A stretch of DNA of 64,000 nucleotides from Hydrogenophilaceae bacterium (GTDB lineage: Bacteria; Pseudomonadota; Gammaproteobacteria; Burkholderiales; Thiobacillaceae): NCBI GenBank assembly GCA_024709485.1, contig JANJWO010000036.1, positions 86,080-150,079 on the forward strand. Reading direction: 5' to 3'. Below the pieces are notes generated by a model that saw nothing but the letters and a program-made list of their open reading frames with translations, made no database searches and was not told the origin of the DNA. Positions 54,898 to 63,501 of the stretch are shown piece by piece. Both the position numbers and the translations under genes were made by a program. Within the stretch, counting starts at the first letter, position 1. Each line of letters begins with the position of its first letter.

Positions 54898-56694
54898 ATG
54901 CGGCTTGACGCCTCCGCCTGCCCCCTCTGGCTCTACAAGCTGCTGCCCTTCCTGCGCTGGTGGCCGCAGGTCAATCGGGGCACGCTCAAAGCCGACACCG
55001 TGGCCGGCCTCTCCGGCGCGATCATCGTGCTGCCGCAGGCGGTGGCGTTCGCCATCATCGCCGGCCTGCCGCCCGAATACGGCCTGTATGCGGCCATGGT
55101 GCCGACCATCCTGGCGGCGCTGTTCGGTTCGAGCTGGCATCTGGTATCCGGCCCGACCACCGCGATTTCCATCGTCGTCTTCGCCTCGGTCAGCCCGCTG
55201 GCCGAACCCGGCACCGCCCACTTCATCGGGCTGGTGCTCACCCTCACCTTTCTCGCCGGCCTGTTCCAGCTGCTCATGGGACTGGCGCGCATGGGGGCGC
55301 TGGTCAATTTCATTTCGCACACCGTGATCATCGGTTTCACCGCCGGCGCCGCGATCCAGATCGCGGCCAGCCAGATCAAGAACTTCCTCGGCCTCGCCAT
55401 CCCGCGCGGCGCGCATTTTCATGAAGTCCTCGGGCATACCGCAACCCATCTGGCCGACATCAACCCTTACGTGGCCGCGACCGGCCTCATCACCCTGCTG
55501 AGCGGCATCGCTTCGCGCAAATACCTGCCGAGGCTGCCCTACATGATCGTCGCCATGGTCGTGGGCAGCGGGTTCGCGGCGGCGCTCAACCATTTCTACG
55601 GCGAGGCGGCGACCGGCATCCATACGGTCGGTGCCCTCGATGTCGGCCTGCCGCCGCTGTCCATGCCCGATTTCTCGCTCGTCGCCCTCAAGCAGACGAT
55701 CTTTCCCGCGCTCATCATCACCATCCTGGCGCTGACCGAGGCCGTGGCCATCGCGCGCTCGGTCGCCATCAAGTCGGGGCAGAGCATCGACAGCAACCAG
55801 GAATTCATCGGCCAGGGCCTGGCCAACCTCTTCGGCAGCTTCTTCTCGGGTTATGCCAGCAGCGGCTCCTTCAACCGCAGCGGGGTGAACTACAGCGCCG
55901 GCGCGCGCACGCCGCTGGCGGCGGCTTTTTCCGCGGTGTTCCTGCTGGTCATCGTGCTGCTGATCGCGCCGCTGGTCGCCTGGCTGCCGGTGGCGGCGAT
56001 GGCCGGGGTGCTGTTCCAGGTGGCCTGGGGACTGATCGATTTTCCCCACATCACGGAAATCCTGCAGCGCCACCGCAAGGAGTCCGTCGTGCTCGCAGTC
56101 ACCTTCATCGGCACGCTGGTCGATCTGGAAAAAGGCATCTTCCTCGGCATCATCGTGTCGCTGATCTTCTATCTCTACCGCACCTCGCGCCCCAGCATCC
56201 GCTCCATGGCGCCGATCGCCGCCGAAAAATACGACCCCAATCGCAAGTTCGCCAATGTCGGCGCGGAGGCGCCGGGATGCCCGCAGATGGAGATGGTGCG
56301 CGTGGAGGGCTCGATCTTCTTCGGCGCGGTCGAGCACGTGAAGCAGGCGCTCAAGCAGATCGACGAATACGATCCCGCCAAGAAACACGTCATGGTGTTT
56401 TCGCGCGCGGTCAATTTCATCGACCTGGCCGGGGCGGAGATGCTGACGGGCGAATCGAAACGCCGCCAGCAGCTGGGCGGCGGCCTGTATCTGGTGGGGG
56501 TGCAGCCCGGATTCTGCAACATGCTGCGCGAAGGCGGGCATGCCGAGCACATGGGGCGCGAAAACATTTTCGCCCACAAGGGCGAAGCCATCGCCAGCGT
56601 TTACCCGCGACTGGACAGCGAAATCTGCCGCACTTGCACCGCCCGCATCTTCACCGAGTGCGACATTGCGCTGCCCAATGGAGAGAAGCGCTGA
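54898..56694 (+). CDS. SulP-family anion transporter with STAS domain
   Basis: A 598-residue inner-membrane protein. The SulP transmembrane core has GLSGAIIVLPQAVAFAIIAG, PPEYGLYAAMVP, GSSWHLVSGPTTAISIVVFA and SNQEFIGQGLANLFGSFFSG. A cytoplasmic STAS domain follows (about 460-560). It ends with three cysteines, Cys577, Cys580 and Cys588 (EICRTCTARIFTEC), which could bind metal or sense redox state. Sulfate, bicarbonate or other anions are possible substrates. Its stop shares a base with the next gene (TGATG). Confidence 0.88.
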   Translation: MRLDASACPLWLYKLLPFLRWWPQVNRGTLKADTVAGLSGAIIVLPQAVAFAIIAGLPPEYGLYAAMVPTILAALFGSSWHLVSGPTTAISIVVFASVSPLAEPGTAHFIGLVLTLTFLAGLFQLLMGLARMGALVNFISHTVIIGFTAGAAIQIAASQIKNFLGLAIPRGAHFHEVLGHTATHLADINPYVAATGLITLLSGIASRKYLPRLPYMIVAMVVGSGFAAALNHFYGEAATGIHTVGALDVGLPPLSMPDFSLVALKQTIFPALIITILALTEAVAIARSVAIKSGQSIDSNQEFIGQGLANLFGSFFSGYASSGSFNRSGVNYSAGARTPLAAAFSAVFLLVIVLLIAPLVAWLPVAAMAGVLFQVAWGLIDFPHITEILQRHRKESVVLAVTFIGTLVDLEKGIFLGIIVSLIFYLYRTSRPSIRSMAPIAAEKYDPNRKFANVGAEAPGCPQMEMVRVEGSIFFGAVEHVKQALKQIDEYDPAKKHVMVFSRAVNFIDLAGAEMLTGESKRRQQLGGGLYLVGVQPGFCNMLREGGHAEHMGRENIFAHKGEAIASVYPRLDSEICRTCTARIFTECDIALPNGEKR

Positions 56695-57236
56695 TGGGCA
56701 ACCGCCTGTCCAGGATCACCACCCGTACCGGCGATGACGGCAGCACCGGGCTCGCCGACAAGACCCGCGTGCGCAAGGATCACCCGCGCGTCGAGGCCAT
56801 GGGCGAGATCGATGAACTCAACAGCCAGTTGGGCCTGCTGCTGACGGAGGCCTTGCCGGACGACATTCGCGCACTGCTCACTCAAATCCAGCATCATCTG
56901 TTCGATCTCGGCGCGGAGCTGGCCTTGCCAAAATTCTCCGGCATCACCGAGGACAAGCTGCGCCTGCTGGACGAGGCGATCGGACACTACAACGCCGCCC
57001 TGCCGCCGCTGCAGGAATTCGTCCTGCCCGGCGGCAGCCGCGCCGCGGCGCTGGCCCACGTCTGCCGCACCGTCTGCCGCAGGGCCGAACGCCGGGTGGT
57101 GAGCCTGGTGCTGAGCGACGCGGTGTCGCCCTTGCAGCTGCACTACCTCAACCGGCTGTCGGACCTGCTGTTCGTGCTGGCGCGCACGCTCAACCAGGGC
57201 AGCGAGCCGGGGCAATGGAAGAAAGGCAGTCGTTAG
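56694..57236 (+). CDS. Cob(I)yrinic acid a,c-diamide adenosyltransferase, PduO type
   Basis: A 180-residue enzyme that adenosylates reduced corrinoids using ATP. The N-terminal ATP site ITTRTGDDGSTGLADKTRV, the middle VLPGGSRAAALAHVCRTVCR followed by RAERR, and the C-terminal LNRLSDLLFVLART are all diagnostic of PduO-type transferases. It is coupled by a one-base overlap to the SulP transporter gene, an arrangement without an obvious metabolic reason. A word-repeat palindrome follows at 57237. Confidence 0.9.
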   Translation: MGNRLSRITTRTGDDGSTGLADKTRVRKDHPRVEAMGEIDELNSQLGLLLTEALPDDIRALLTQIQHHLFDLGAELALPKFSGITEDKLRLLDEAIGHYNAALPPLQEFVLPGGSRAAALAHVCRTVCRRAERRVVSLVLSDAVSPLQLHYLNRLSDLLFVLARTLNQGSEPGQWKKGSR

Positions 57237-57294
57237 TTTTCAGTTATCCGTCGAAGAAAGCCCTTGCTGATAACTGATGACTGATGACTGAAAG
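57237..57294. repeat. Palindromic intergenic repeat, TGATGACTGA family
   Basis: The left arm TTTTCAGTTATC (57237-57248) pairs with GATAACTGATGACTGATGAC and the following TGAAAG (57269-57294), whose centre is a tandem TGATGAC. It lies between two convergent genes, where it may act as a terminator. It is organised like the other word-repeat palindromes in the window. Confidence 0.65.
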
Positions 57295-57297
57295 CTG

Positions 57298-57900
57298 CTA
57301 TTGAATCGCCTTCAGGATCAGCGGCAGCAGCGGCTCCGGCAGCCTGATCTTGCCGGCCAGCGCGAACGCGTGCGCCTCTTTCGACATCTTCTGCCAGGTC
57401 TTGCGGATGATGCCGATCCATTTTTCCTCGTCGTAGTCGGGATGCTGGGCGGCGAAATCCAGGATGTAATGCTCGATGAAGACGAGGTCGACCACATCCT
57501 CCAGCAACTGGGTTTCCGGGTTCACCTTGATGCCGCGCTTGCCGACCGCGGATTGCACGCGGTCTATCGTTTCGCCGTCGTAGCCGGCCTCCTTCATCAG
57601 CCGACCCGCGGTTTCGGCATGGTATTTATAGAGGCCGGTGCGCCACTGCAGGTAGCCGGCACGATCCATGGGATAGCTGCTGCGCGGCACTTTCCAGCGC
57701 TCGATGTGCTGGGCGCGCACCGCCAGTTTCACCGTCTCGGGCGCATCCGGTGCGAAGCGCGCGAGCATCTCGCTCATGCGCTGCGCATAGAGCAGCTCCT
57801 TCGGGTATTCCTCGCCGTCGACAGTTTCCTTGTTGGGATCGGCGGCGTTGGCTGCGTCAAAAAGTGCGATGGCGCGCTCAAACCTCTGGCTGTCCGTCAT
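57298..57900 (-). CDS. DUF4202-family protein
   Basis: A 200-residue soluble, helical protein. The stretch RAQHIERWKVPRSSYPMDRA then GYLQWRTGLYKYHAE, and LEDVVDLVFIEHYILDFAAQ, match my memory of DUF4202. The His/Glu/Asp pattern (QHIERW, KYHAE, EDVVD) recalls HD-type metal sites. No function is established. It is divergent in context from neighbours and convergent with the adenosyltransferase gene. Confidence 0.7.
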   Translation of the reverse strand: MTDSQRFERAIALFDAANAADPNKETVDGEEYPKELLYAQRMSEMLARFAPDAPETVKLAVRAQHIERWKVPRSSYPMDRAGYLQWRTGLYKYHAETAGRLMKEAGYDGETIDRVQSAVGKRGIKVNPETQLLEDVVDLVFIEHYILDFAAQHPDYDEEKWIGIIRKTWQKMSKEAHAFALAGKIRLPEPLLPLILKAIQ

Positions 57901-57966
57901 GTTTGCCTCATTCAGTAAAAAGCCTGACTTGATATTGGGTTTGCGGCTGGGAAAAACAAGCCGGCC

Positions 57967-59094
57967 CTACAGCCTGACCAGGTTGTCGCGGTGGATCAGC
58001 TCCGGCTCGTCCACGTAGCCCAGCAGCGACTCGATTTCCGAACTGGGCCGGCCGGCGATGCGGCGCGCCTCGGCGGCGCCGTAGTTGACCATGCCGCGGG
58101 CGATCTCATGGCCCTGGCCGTCCACGCAGGCGATGACCTCGCCGCGCTCGAACTCGCCCTGCACCAGCTTGACGCCCACCGGCAGCAGGCTCTTGCCGCC
58201 CGCCGCCAGCGCCCTGGCGGCGCCGTCGTCCAGCACCAGGCGCCCGCGCAATTGCAGGTGGTCGGCCATCCACTGCTTGCGCGCGGCGAGCGCGGCCTTC
58301 TCGGCAATCAGTTGGGTGCCGATGAGTTCGCCGCGCGCAAGCCGGAGCAGCACGTCCGGCTCGCGCCCGGATGCGATCAGGGTATGCGCCCCGCTGCGCG
58401 CCGCGCGCTTGGCGGCGAGTATCTTGGTCAGCATGCCGCCGGTGCCCACGCTGGAGCCTGCGCCGCCGGCCATGCGCTCCAGTTCCGGATCGCCCGCGCG
58501 CGCCTCGTGCACGAATTGCGCCGCGGGGTCCTTCCTGGGATCGGCGGAGTAGAGCCCGCGCTGGTCGGTCAGGATCACCAGGCAGTCGGCCTCGATGAGA
58601 TTGGTGACCAGCGCGCCCAGGGTGTCGTTGTCGCCGAGCTTGATCTCGTCGGTGGAGACGGTGTCGTTTTCGTTGATCACGGGCACCACGCGCAAATCCA
58701 GCAGGGTCAACAGCGTGGTGCGCGCATTGAGATAGCGGGTACGGTCGGCCAGGTCTTCATGGGTGAGCAGCACCTGGGCGGCGTGCAGGCCATGCTGGCG
58801 GAACACGCTCTCGTAGGCCTGCACCAGCCCCATCTGCCCCACCGCGGCGGCGGCCTGCAATTCAGGCAAGGCCTTGGGCCGCTTGCTCCAGCCGAGGCGC
58901 TGCAGCCCCTCGGCAATGGCGCCGCTCGAGACCAGCACGACCTGGCGCCCTTCCCCGACCAGCTGGGCGATCTGCTCCGCCCAGCGGGCCAGCGCCGCAT
59001 GATCGAGCCCCTTGCCCTCGTTGGTGACCAGACTGCTGCCGACCTTGACGACGATGCGCCCGGCCTGCGCCAGCGCGGAAACGCCTGTTTGCAT
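57967..59094 (-). CDS. proB: Glutamate 5-kinase
   Basis: ProB phosphorylates glutamate in proline synthesis. The 375-residue product from ATG 59094 has the kinase domain ([51 protein letters not shown]) and a C-terminal PUA domain ([20 protein letters not shown]). The start shares a base with the stop of the CNP1-like gene (TGATG). A longer open frame upstream belongs to another frame of that gene and is not translated with proB. Confidence 0.96.
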   Translation of the reverse strand: MQTGVSALAQAGRIVVKVGSSLVTNEGKGLDHAALARWAEQIAQLVGEGRQVVLVSSGAIAEGLQRLGWSKRPKALPELQAAAAVGQMGLVQAYESVFRQHGLHAAQVLLTHEDLADRTRYLNARTTLLTLLDLRVVPVINENDTVSTDEIKLGDNDTLGALVTNLIEADCLVILTDQRGLYSADPRKDPAAQFVHEARAGDPELERMAGGAGSSVGTGGMLTKILAAKRAARSGAHTLIASGREPDVLLRLARGELIGTQLIAEKAALAARKQWMADHLQLRGRLVLDDGAARALAAGGKSLLPVGVKLVQGEFERGEVIACVDGQGHEIARGMVNYGAAEARRIAGRPSSEIESLLGYVDEPELIHRDNLVRL

Positions 59095-59600
59095 CAGTGG
59101 CTCCCGGCGGACTGCTTGAGCTTGCGCACGGCTTCCTCCGCATCCCGGACGGGAATGCCGACATCGCAAAGGATGTCCTCGAACAAGGCCTTGTGGTAGG
59201 AGAGCAGCGAGCGCACCTTGATGCTCTCCCAGGCGGCCCGCTTGTTCTCGGACCACTTGCCGTCGCTTTGGCCGAACGCATAGAGCTTGCGCTCCATGGT
59301 GTCGCAGCGCAGCCCCTCGTAATTGACGGTGCGCGCGCCGCGCGGGCTTTCGATCACGATGGTGTAGCGCACCACCTTGTCCTGGCCGACCGATATGGAT
59401 GCGGTATCGATCATGAACTTGTTGCTGGTCGCCGAAGACACTTCGAAGGGCGCCAGGTTGCGGTCGCTGGGATAGGGCGGAAGCTGGACTGCAATTTCCT
59501 CCCAAGGTGTCGTATCCTCGACAAAATCCGGATTGAGCACTTCCCCCTTGCCGAAGCACAGGGCGGGCAGGATGAATAAGAATGCGGGCAGGAATTTCAT
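59094..59600 (-). CDS. CNP1-like family exported protein
   Basis: A 168-residue protein with a signal peptide ([17 protein letters not shown]). The body includes [40 protein letters not shown] and [20 protein letters not shown], the pattern of the CNP1-like family (named after a Neisseria cryptic protein). It commonly precedes proB in betaproteobacteria, as here. The function is unknown; location is periplasm or envelope. Confidence 0.82.
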   Translation of the reverse strand: MKFLPAFLFILPALCFGKGEVLNPDFVEDTTPWEEIAVQLPPYPSDRNLAPFEVSSATSNKFMIDTASISVGQDKVVRYTIVIESPRGARTVNYEGLRCDTMERKLYAFGQSDGKWSENKRAAWESIKVRSLLSYHKALFEDILCDVGIPVRDAEEAVRKLKQSAGSH

Positions 59601-59688
59601 GCCGGCATTTTACCCTGCCTGGGTTCAGGCTTGCTGCCGCGCGCCGCCAACCCGGAATGTTTTCCATGCCAGGTCTCAAGGAGCAATC

Positions 59689-60177
59689 ATGAACCAAGCC
59701 ATTTTTTCCGCATTCCTCGTGCTGACGCCGCTCCTGGCCCAGGCCGGCGATTTCGTCCAGGTCAGGCAGATCGGTCTGGAACTGGCGAACGCGATCGCCA
59801 CGAAAGCCGTCGAGGCCTGCCGCCAGGGCGGCTACAGCGTTTCCGCGGTAGTGCTCGACCGCGCCGGCAGGGTGCAGGTCGCCCTGCGCGACACCCTGGC
59901 CGCGCCCTACACCCTGGAAATCGCCGAACGCAAGGCCGGCATGGCCGTCATGTCCGGCATCCCCAGCGGCGACTTCCGCAAGGCGCGCGCCGACATCCGG
60001 CCCGAGCTCAACCATATCGATGGCCTCATCGTGATGGAGGGCGCGCAGCCGATTCGCGCCGCCGGCAGCCTGATCGGCGCGCTCGGCGTGTCCGGCGCGC
60101 CCGGCGGCGACAAGGACGACGTCTGCGCCAGGGCCGCCCTCAAAGCCGTGGAGGAGCGTCTGGAGTTCGCCGATTGA
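59689..60177 (+). CDS. Exported HbpS/GlcG-family protein
   Basis: A 162-residue protein with a signal peptide (cleavage near LLAQA). The HbpS-like domain has [20 protein letters not shown] then [10 protein letters not shown], and [19 protein letters not shown] near the end. Family members bind heme or small molecules or act as accessory proteins. AAGGAG precedes ATG 59689. Its stop is overlapped by the TTG start of rlmM. Confidence 0.78.
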   Translation: MNQAIFSAFLVLTPLLAQAGDFVQVRQIGLELANAIATKAVEACRQGGYSVSAVVLDRAGRVQVALRDTLAAPYTLEIAERKAGMAVMSGIPSGDFRKARADIRPELNHIDGLIVMEGAQPIRAAGSLIGALGVSGAPGGDKDDVCARAALKAVEERLEFAD

Positions 60178-61247
60178 GCCCGTCCGCCCTCGCCGCCCTG
60201 CTGCTGTATTGCCGGGCCGGCTTCGAAAAGGAGTGCGCGCAGGACATCACGCAGGCGGCGGAGCATCTTGGCGTGGCCGGCTGGTGCAAGGCGGTGCCGG
60301 ACACCGGCTGGGTGCTGTTTCAGCCGGCCGAGGCGGAAGGCATCACGACCCTGCGCAAGCGGCTGGCCTTTGCCGACCTGTGCTTCGCCCGGCAGATGGT
60401 TTTCGTCACGCCGGCCCTGAAGCTGGCGCCGGAAAACCGGCTCCCGCCGCTGCTGCAAGCGGCCCAGGCCCTGGGCGGCCCGTTTTCCGGCCTCTGGCTG
60501 GAGACGGCCGACACCAACGCGGCCAAGGAACTGTCCGGGTTCTGCCGCAAGTTCGAACCCCACCTGAAAAAGGCCCTGAGCCAGGCCGGCCTGCTCAGCC
60601 CGGAGCAGGCCGGCCTGCCCAGGCTGCATGCCTTCTTCATCGACTCCGCGACGGCCTACGCCGGCCTCAGCCGCCCCGGCAACTCAAGCTCCTGGCCGAT
60701 GGGCATCCCGCGCCTGAAAATGCCGCGCGAGGCGCCTTCCCGCTCCACGCTCAAGCTGGCGGAAGCCTTGCTGGAAATACTGGACGAGCAGGCGCGCGCG
60801 CAGCTCAGGCCGGGGCGGCGCGCGGTCGACCTGGGCGCCTCGCCCGGCGGCTGGACCTGGCAGCTTGCCCATCGCGGCATGAAAGTCGCCGCCGTCGACA
60901 ATGGCCCCATGGACAAGACGCTCATGGAAAGCGGGCTGGTCGAACACCTGCGCGCCGACGGTTTCACCTTCCGCCCGCGCCATCCGGTGGACTGGCTGGT
61001 CTGCGACATGGTCGACAAGCCCGCGCGGGTGGTGGACCTGATCGCGCGCTGGTTCGAGCGCGGCGACTGCCGCGCCGCGATTTTCAACCTGAAACTGCCC
61101 ATGAAGCGGCGCTTCGAGGAGGTGCAGCTGGCCCGCGCCGTGCTCCAGGAGCGTCTTTCACGCCTGGAGGGAAGCTGGCGCATTGTCTGTCGCCAGCTTT
61201 ATCACGATCGCGAGGAAGTCACCCTCGCCATTCTGCCCCGCGCCTGA
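60174..61247 (+). CDS. rlmM: 23S rRNA (cytidine-2498-2'-O)-methyltransferase
   Basis: RlmM methylates C2498 of 23S rRNA. The 357-residue product has the N-terminal THUMP-like domain ([20 protein letters not shown]). Its Rossmann methyltransferase domain has [34 protein letters not shown] and [14 protein letters not shown], the last holding a catalytic Lys. The start is TTG 60174, overlapping the preceding gene by four bases. Length fits the family. Confidence 0.93.
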   Translation: MSPSALAALLLYCRAGFEKECAQDITQAAEHLGVAGWCKAVPDTGWVLFQPAEAEGITTLRKRLAFADLCFARQMVFVTPALKLAPENRLPPLLQAAQALGGPFSGLWLETADTNAAKELSGFCRKFEPHLKKALSQAGLLSPEQAGLPRLHAFFIDSATAYAGLSRPGNSSSWPMGIPRLKMPREAPSRSTLKLAEALLEILDEQARAQLRPGRRAVDLGASPGGWTWQLAHRGMKVAAVDNGPMDKTLMESGLVEHLRADGFTFRPRHPVDWLVCDMVDKPARVVDLIARWFERGDCRAAIFNLKLPMKRRFEEVQLARAVLQERLSRLEGSWRIVCRQLYHDREEVTLAILPRA

Positions 61248-61415
61248 TCGGGGGCCGTTTGTTGCTGGCATGCAACAAGGATTGCAGACAGTTCTAAATT
61301 ATGAGTAGCCACTAGTTTTATTACTTGGATTTGCTAGAATTTTGCGGGTCGGTTGGATCTCAAAATCCCTGACCGATTCGGGATATCCACACACTTATTG
61401 TTTAAGGGAAGATAA

Positions 61416-61649
61416 ATGAAATACTCCGTTCTGCTGGCCGCTCTGCTGGCCGTTTCCGTGACCGCCTGCGGCAAAAAAGAAGAAGCTGCCGCTCCTGAGG
61501 CTGCTGCGCCCGCTGTCGAGGCCGCCGCTCCTGCCGCCGAGCCTGCTCCCGCCGCCGAAGCCCCCGCTGCTGAAGCCCCCGCTGCTGAAGCCGCTGCCCC
61601 GGCCGCTGACGCTGCCGCCCCGGCCGCTCCCGCCGATGCCGCCAAGTAA
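61416..61649 (+). CDS. Small Ala/Pro/Glu-rich lipoprotein
   Basis: A 77-residue product with a lipoprotein signal (MKYSVLLAALLAVSVTAC). The mature part begins with KKEE and then consists almost wholly of Ala-Pro-Glu words such as EAPAA and EAAAPAAD. This is an extended, acidic, low-complexity tether of the kind used in envelope lipoproteins of unknown role. A Shine-Dalgarno-like AAGGGA lies upstream, and a strong terminator follows, so it is a one-gene transcript. The 168-bp upstream gap is AT-richer and probably holds its promoter. Confidence 0.7.
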   Translation: MKYSVLLAALLAVSVTACGKKEEAAAPEAAAPAVEAAAPAAEPAPAAEAPAAEAPAAEAAAPAADAAAPAAPADAAK

Positions 61650-61671
61650 TCCTGGCGCAATGGCATAAAAA

Positions 61672-61695
61672 GCCGGTCGCAAGACCGGCTTTTTT
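61672..61695. terminator. Intrinsic terminator (bidirectional), with a second copy at 61725-61747
   Basis: GCCGGTC-gcaa-GACCGGC followed by six T on the plus strand and preceded by A-run, so it can serve both the lipoprotein and the convergent aminotransferase. A second hairpin at 61725-61742 (GCCGGT and ACCGGC) ends in the same GCAAGACCGGCTTTTT string, showing that the terminator has been partly duplicated. Confidence 0.9.
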
Positions 61696-61746
61696 ATTTG
61701 CCGATTTTGCCGTTTCGCCTTGACGCCGGTTGCAAGACCGGCTTTT

Positions 61747-62913
61747 TCATGCCCGCCTTTCGGCCAGAAAGCGCCGGATGCGCGCGACCGCCTCCTGCAA
61801 CACCGGCAGCGGCCGGGTATAGGCGAAGCGCACATGCCTTTGCGGCGCGACCGCCCCGAAATCGACGCCCGGCGTGATCGCCACGCCCGCCTGTTCCAGC
61901 AGCCGTTCCGCGAAGACGAAACTGTCGCCGCTGAAGCGGCTGACATCCGCATACAGATAAAACGCACCCTGCGGCGCCACGCTCAAGCCGAAGCCCAGTT
62001 CGCGCAGGGCCGGCAACAGGAAATCGCGCCGCGCCTTCAACTCCTGCCGCCGCGCTTCCAGGATTGCCGCCGTCTCTTCGGAAAACGCCGCCAGCGCGGC
62101 GAATTGCGCAGGCGTCGGCGGCGCGAGGAAGAGATTTTGCGCCAGGCGCTCGATGCCGCCCAGCAAACCGGCAGGCGCGGCCAGCCAGCCCAGGCGCCAG
62201 CCGGTCATGTGGAAATACTTGGAAAAACTGTTGATGACGACGATCTCTTCCGCCTGGGCCAGCGCCGTTTGCGGCGGCGCTTCGTAAACCAGGCCGTGGT
62301 AGATCTCATCGACGATGAGCGTCGCGCCGCGCTTTGCACACCAGGCCGCGATCCCGCGGATCTCCTCGTCGCGCGCCAGCGTGCCGGTCGGGTTGGAAGG
62401 CGATGCCAGCAGCACCGCCTTGGTGTTCTCCGTCCAGTGCCGTTCCACCAGTTGCGCGGTGAGCTGGAAGGCGGTGTCCGGCCCGACCGGAATGGCGACC
62501 GGCCTGGCATCGATGAAACTCGCGAAATGGCGGTTGCACGGATAGCCGGGGTCGGCCATGAGGATTTCATCGCCGGCATCGAGCAGGGCGCCCAGCGCCA
62601 GCAGCAGCGCGCCCGAGGCGCCGGTCGTCACCGCGATGCGCGCGGCCGGCACCTCGACGCCGTAGCGTTTCCGGTAGAAGCCGGCAATCGCCTCGCGCAA
62701 TTGCGGCAGGCCGAGCGCCGGCGTGTAATGCAGCTCGCCGTTCTCGATCGCCTCGATGGCCGCGCGCGCGACGGGTGCGGGCGTGGGGAAATCCGGCTCG
62801 CCGATTTCCAGGTGGATGATGTCGCGCCCCTGCGCCTCCAGCGCCCTGGCGCGCGCCAGGATGTCCATGACATGAAAGGGCGCGATGGCTTGCGCGCGGC
62901 GGGAGCTGTTCAT
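61747..62913 (-). CDS. Class I/II pyridoxal-phosphate aminotransferase
   Basis: A 388-residue fold-type I aminotransferase. It has IIHLEIGEPDFPTPAP and YTPALGLPQLREAIA near the N-terminus, SPSNPTGTLA, VDEIYHGLVY and the PLP-lysine segment INSFSKYFHMTGWRLGW. The C-terminal RHVRFAYTRP holds the carboxylate-binding Arg. It belongs to the aspartate/alanine-type group; the exact substrate pair cannot be fixed from sequence. It lies between a shared terminator and a palindromic repeat. Confidence 0.88.
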   Translation of the reverse strand: MNSSRRAQAIAPFHVMDILARARALEAQGRDIIHLEIGEPDFPTPAPVARAAIEAIENGELHYTPALGLPQLREAIAGFYRKRYGVEVPAARIAVTTGASGALLLALGALLDAGDEILMADPGYPCNRHFASFIDARPVAIPVGPDTAFQLTAQLVERHWTENTKAVLLASPSNPTGTLARDEEIRGIAAWCAKRGATLIVDEIYHGLVYEAPPQTALAQAEEIVVINSFSKYFHMTGWRLGWLAAPAGLLGGIERLAQNLFLAPPTPAQFAALAAFSEETAAILEARRQELKARRDFLLPALRELGFGLSVAPQGAFYLYADVSRFSGDSFVFAERLLEQAGVAITPGVDFGAVAPQRHVRFAYTRPLPVLQEAVARIRRFLAERRA

Positions 62914-62974
62914 TTATCCTGAAAACCCTATTTCACCCATGGAGGCCTCGGGGTCGCCGACAAAAAACGATTCA

Positions 62975-63060
62975 AACAAAGAGGACACGAGGACAAGAGG
63001 TTCACTACCTCAAACCGGGCAAGCTCCGGGCTTTTTCTCTGTCCTCTTGTCCTCCTTGTT
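62975..63060. repeat. Palindromic intergenic repeat, GAGGACA family (diverged relative of ACACAGAGG elements)
   Basis: The left arm 62975-63000 (AACAAAGAGGACACGAGG onward) is matched by the right arm 63037-63060 (CTCTGTCCTCTTGTCCTCC onward). Between them is a shorter GC hairpin (CCGGGCAAGCTCCGG). It lies in the 194-bp gap between the thioredoxin gene and the aminotransferase gene. Confidence 0.7.
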
Positions 63061-63107
63061 CTGATCCTTTGCCTTACCTTCACGTGCGCCCGCGGTTAAT
63101 TGGTTTC

Positions 63108-63470
63108 TTACTGCTCGATGCCATGTTCGGACAGAAAGTCGCGCACCCAGTGCTCGGGCTTGGCACTGTGCCAGCGGCCCTTCATCTCGCCGCCGACGAA
63201 CAGCAGCACGGTGGGAAAGCCGCGCATGCCGTAGTGCCCGGCCAGTTTCATGTTGTGGCCCTCGTCCACTTCCACTTTCGCCAGCCGGAACTTGCCGTCA
63301 TAGGCATGCACCACGCGCTCGAGTATGGGCGCGAGCGCGTTGCAGGGCGGGCACCAGTCGGCCCAGAAATCCACCAGGATGGGAACGTTGTTCGAGGCCG
63401 CGATCACGGCTTCGTCGAACTGCTCGTAGGTGGTGTTGAAAATCAGGTCCTCGTTATTTTTCAAGTTCAT
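63108..63470 (-). CDS. Thioredoxin-family protein with WCPPC active site
   Basis: A 120-residue cytoplasmic thioredoxin-fold protein. VPILVDFWADWCPPCNALAP contains the redox pair Cys40 and Cys43, VEVDEGHNM follows, and the cis-Pro is in MRGFPTVLLF. The CPPC centre differs from the CGPC of classical thioredoxins and usually shifts the redox potential. There is no signal peptide. It follows rmuC by 31 bp on the same strand. Confidence 0.88.
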   Translation of the reverse strand: MNLKNNEDLIFNTTYEQFDEAVIAASNNVPILVDFWADWCPPCNALAPILERVVHAYDGKFRLAKVEVDEGHNMKLAGHYGMRGFPTVLLFVGGEMKGRWHSAKPEHWVRDFLSEHGIEQ

Positions 63471-63501
63471 CTTGCGAATCGATGTTGCTGGGTTGATGGA
63501 A

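Noticed and set aside
54760..56577. 605-residue minus-strand frame opposite the SulP gene
   Set aside because: His/Arg/Gln-rich shadow frame; the plus strand has a full SulP plus STAS architecture.
59094..60015. Apparent N-terminal extension of proB upstream of 59094
   Set aside because: It is the out-of-phase shadow of the CNP1-like gene; ATG 59094 gives a normal ProB N-terminus and couples by TGATG.
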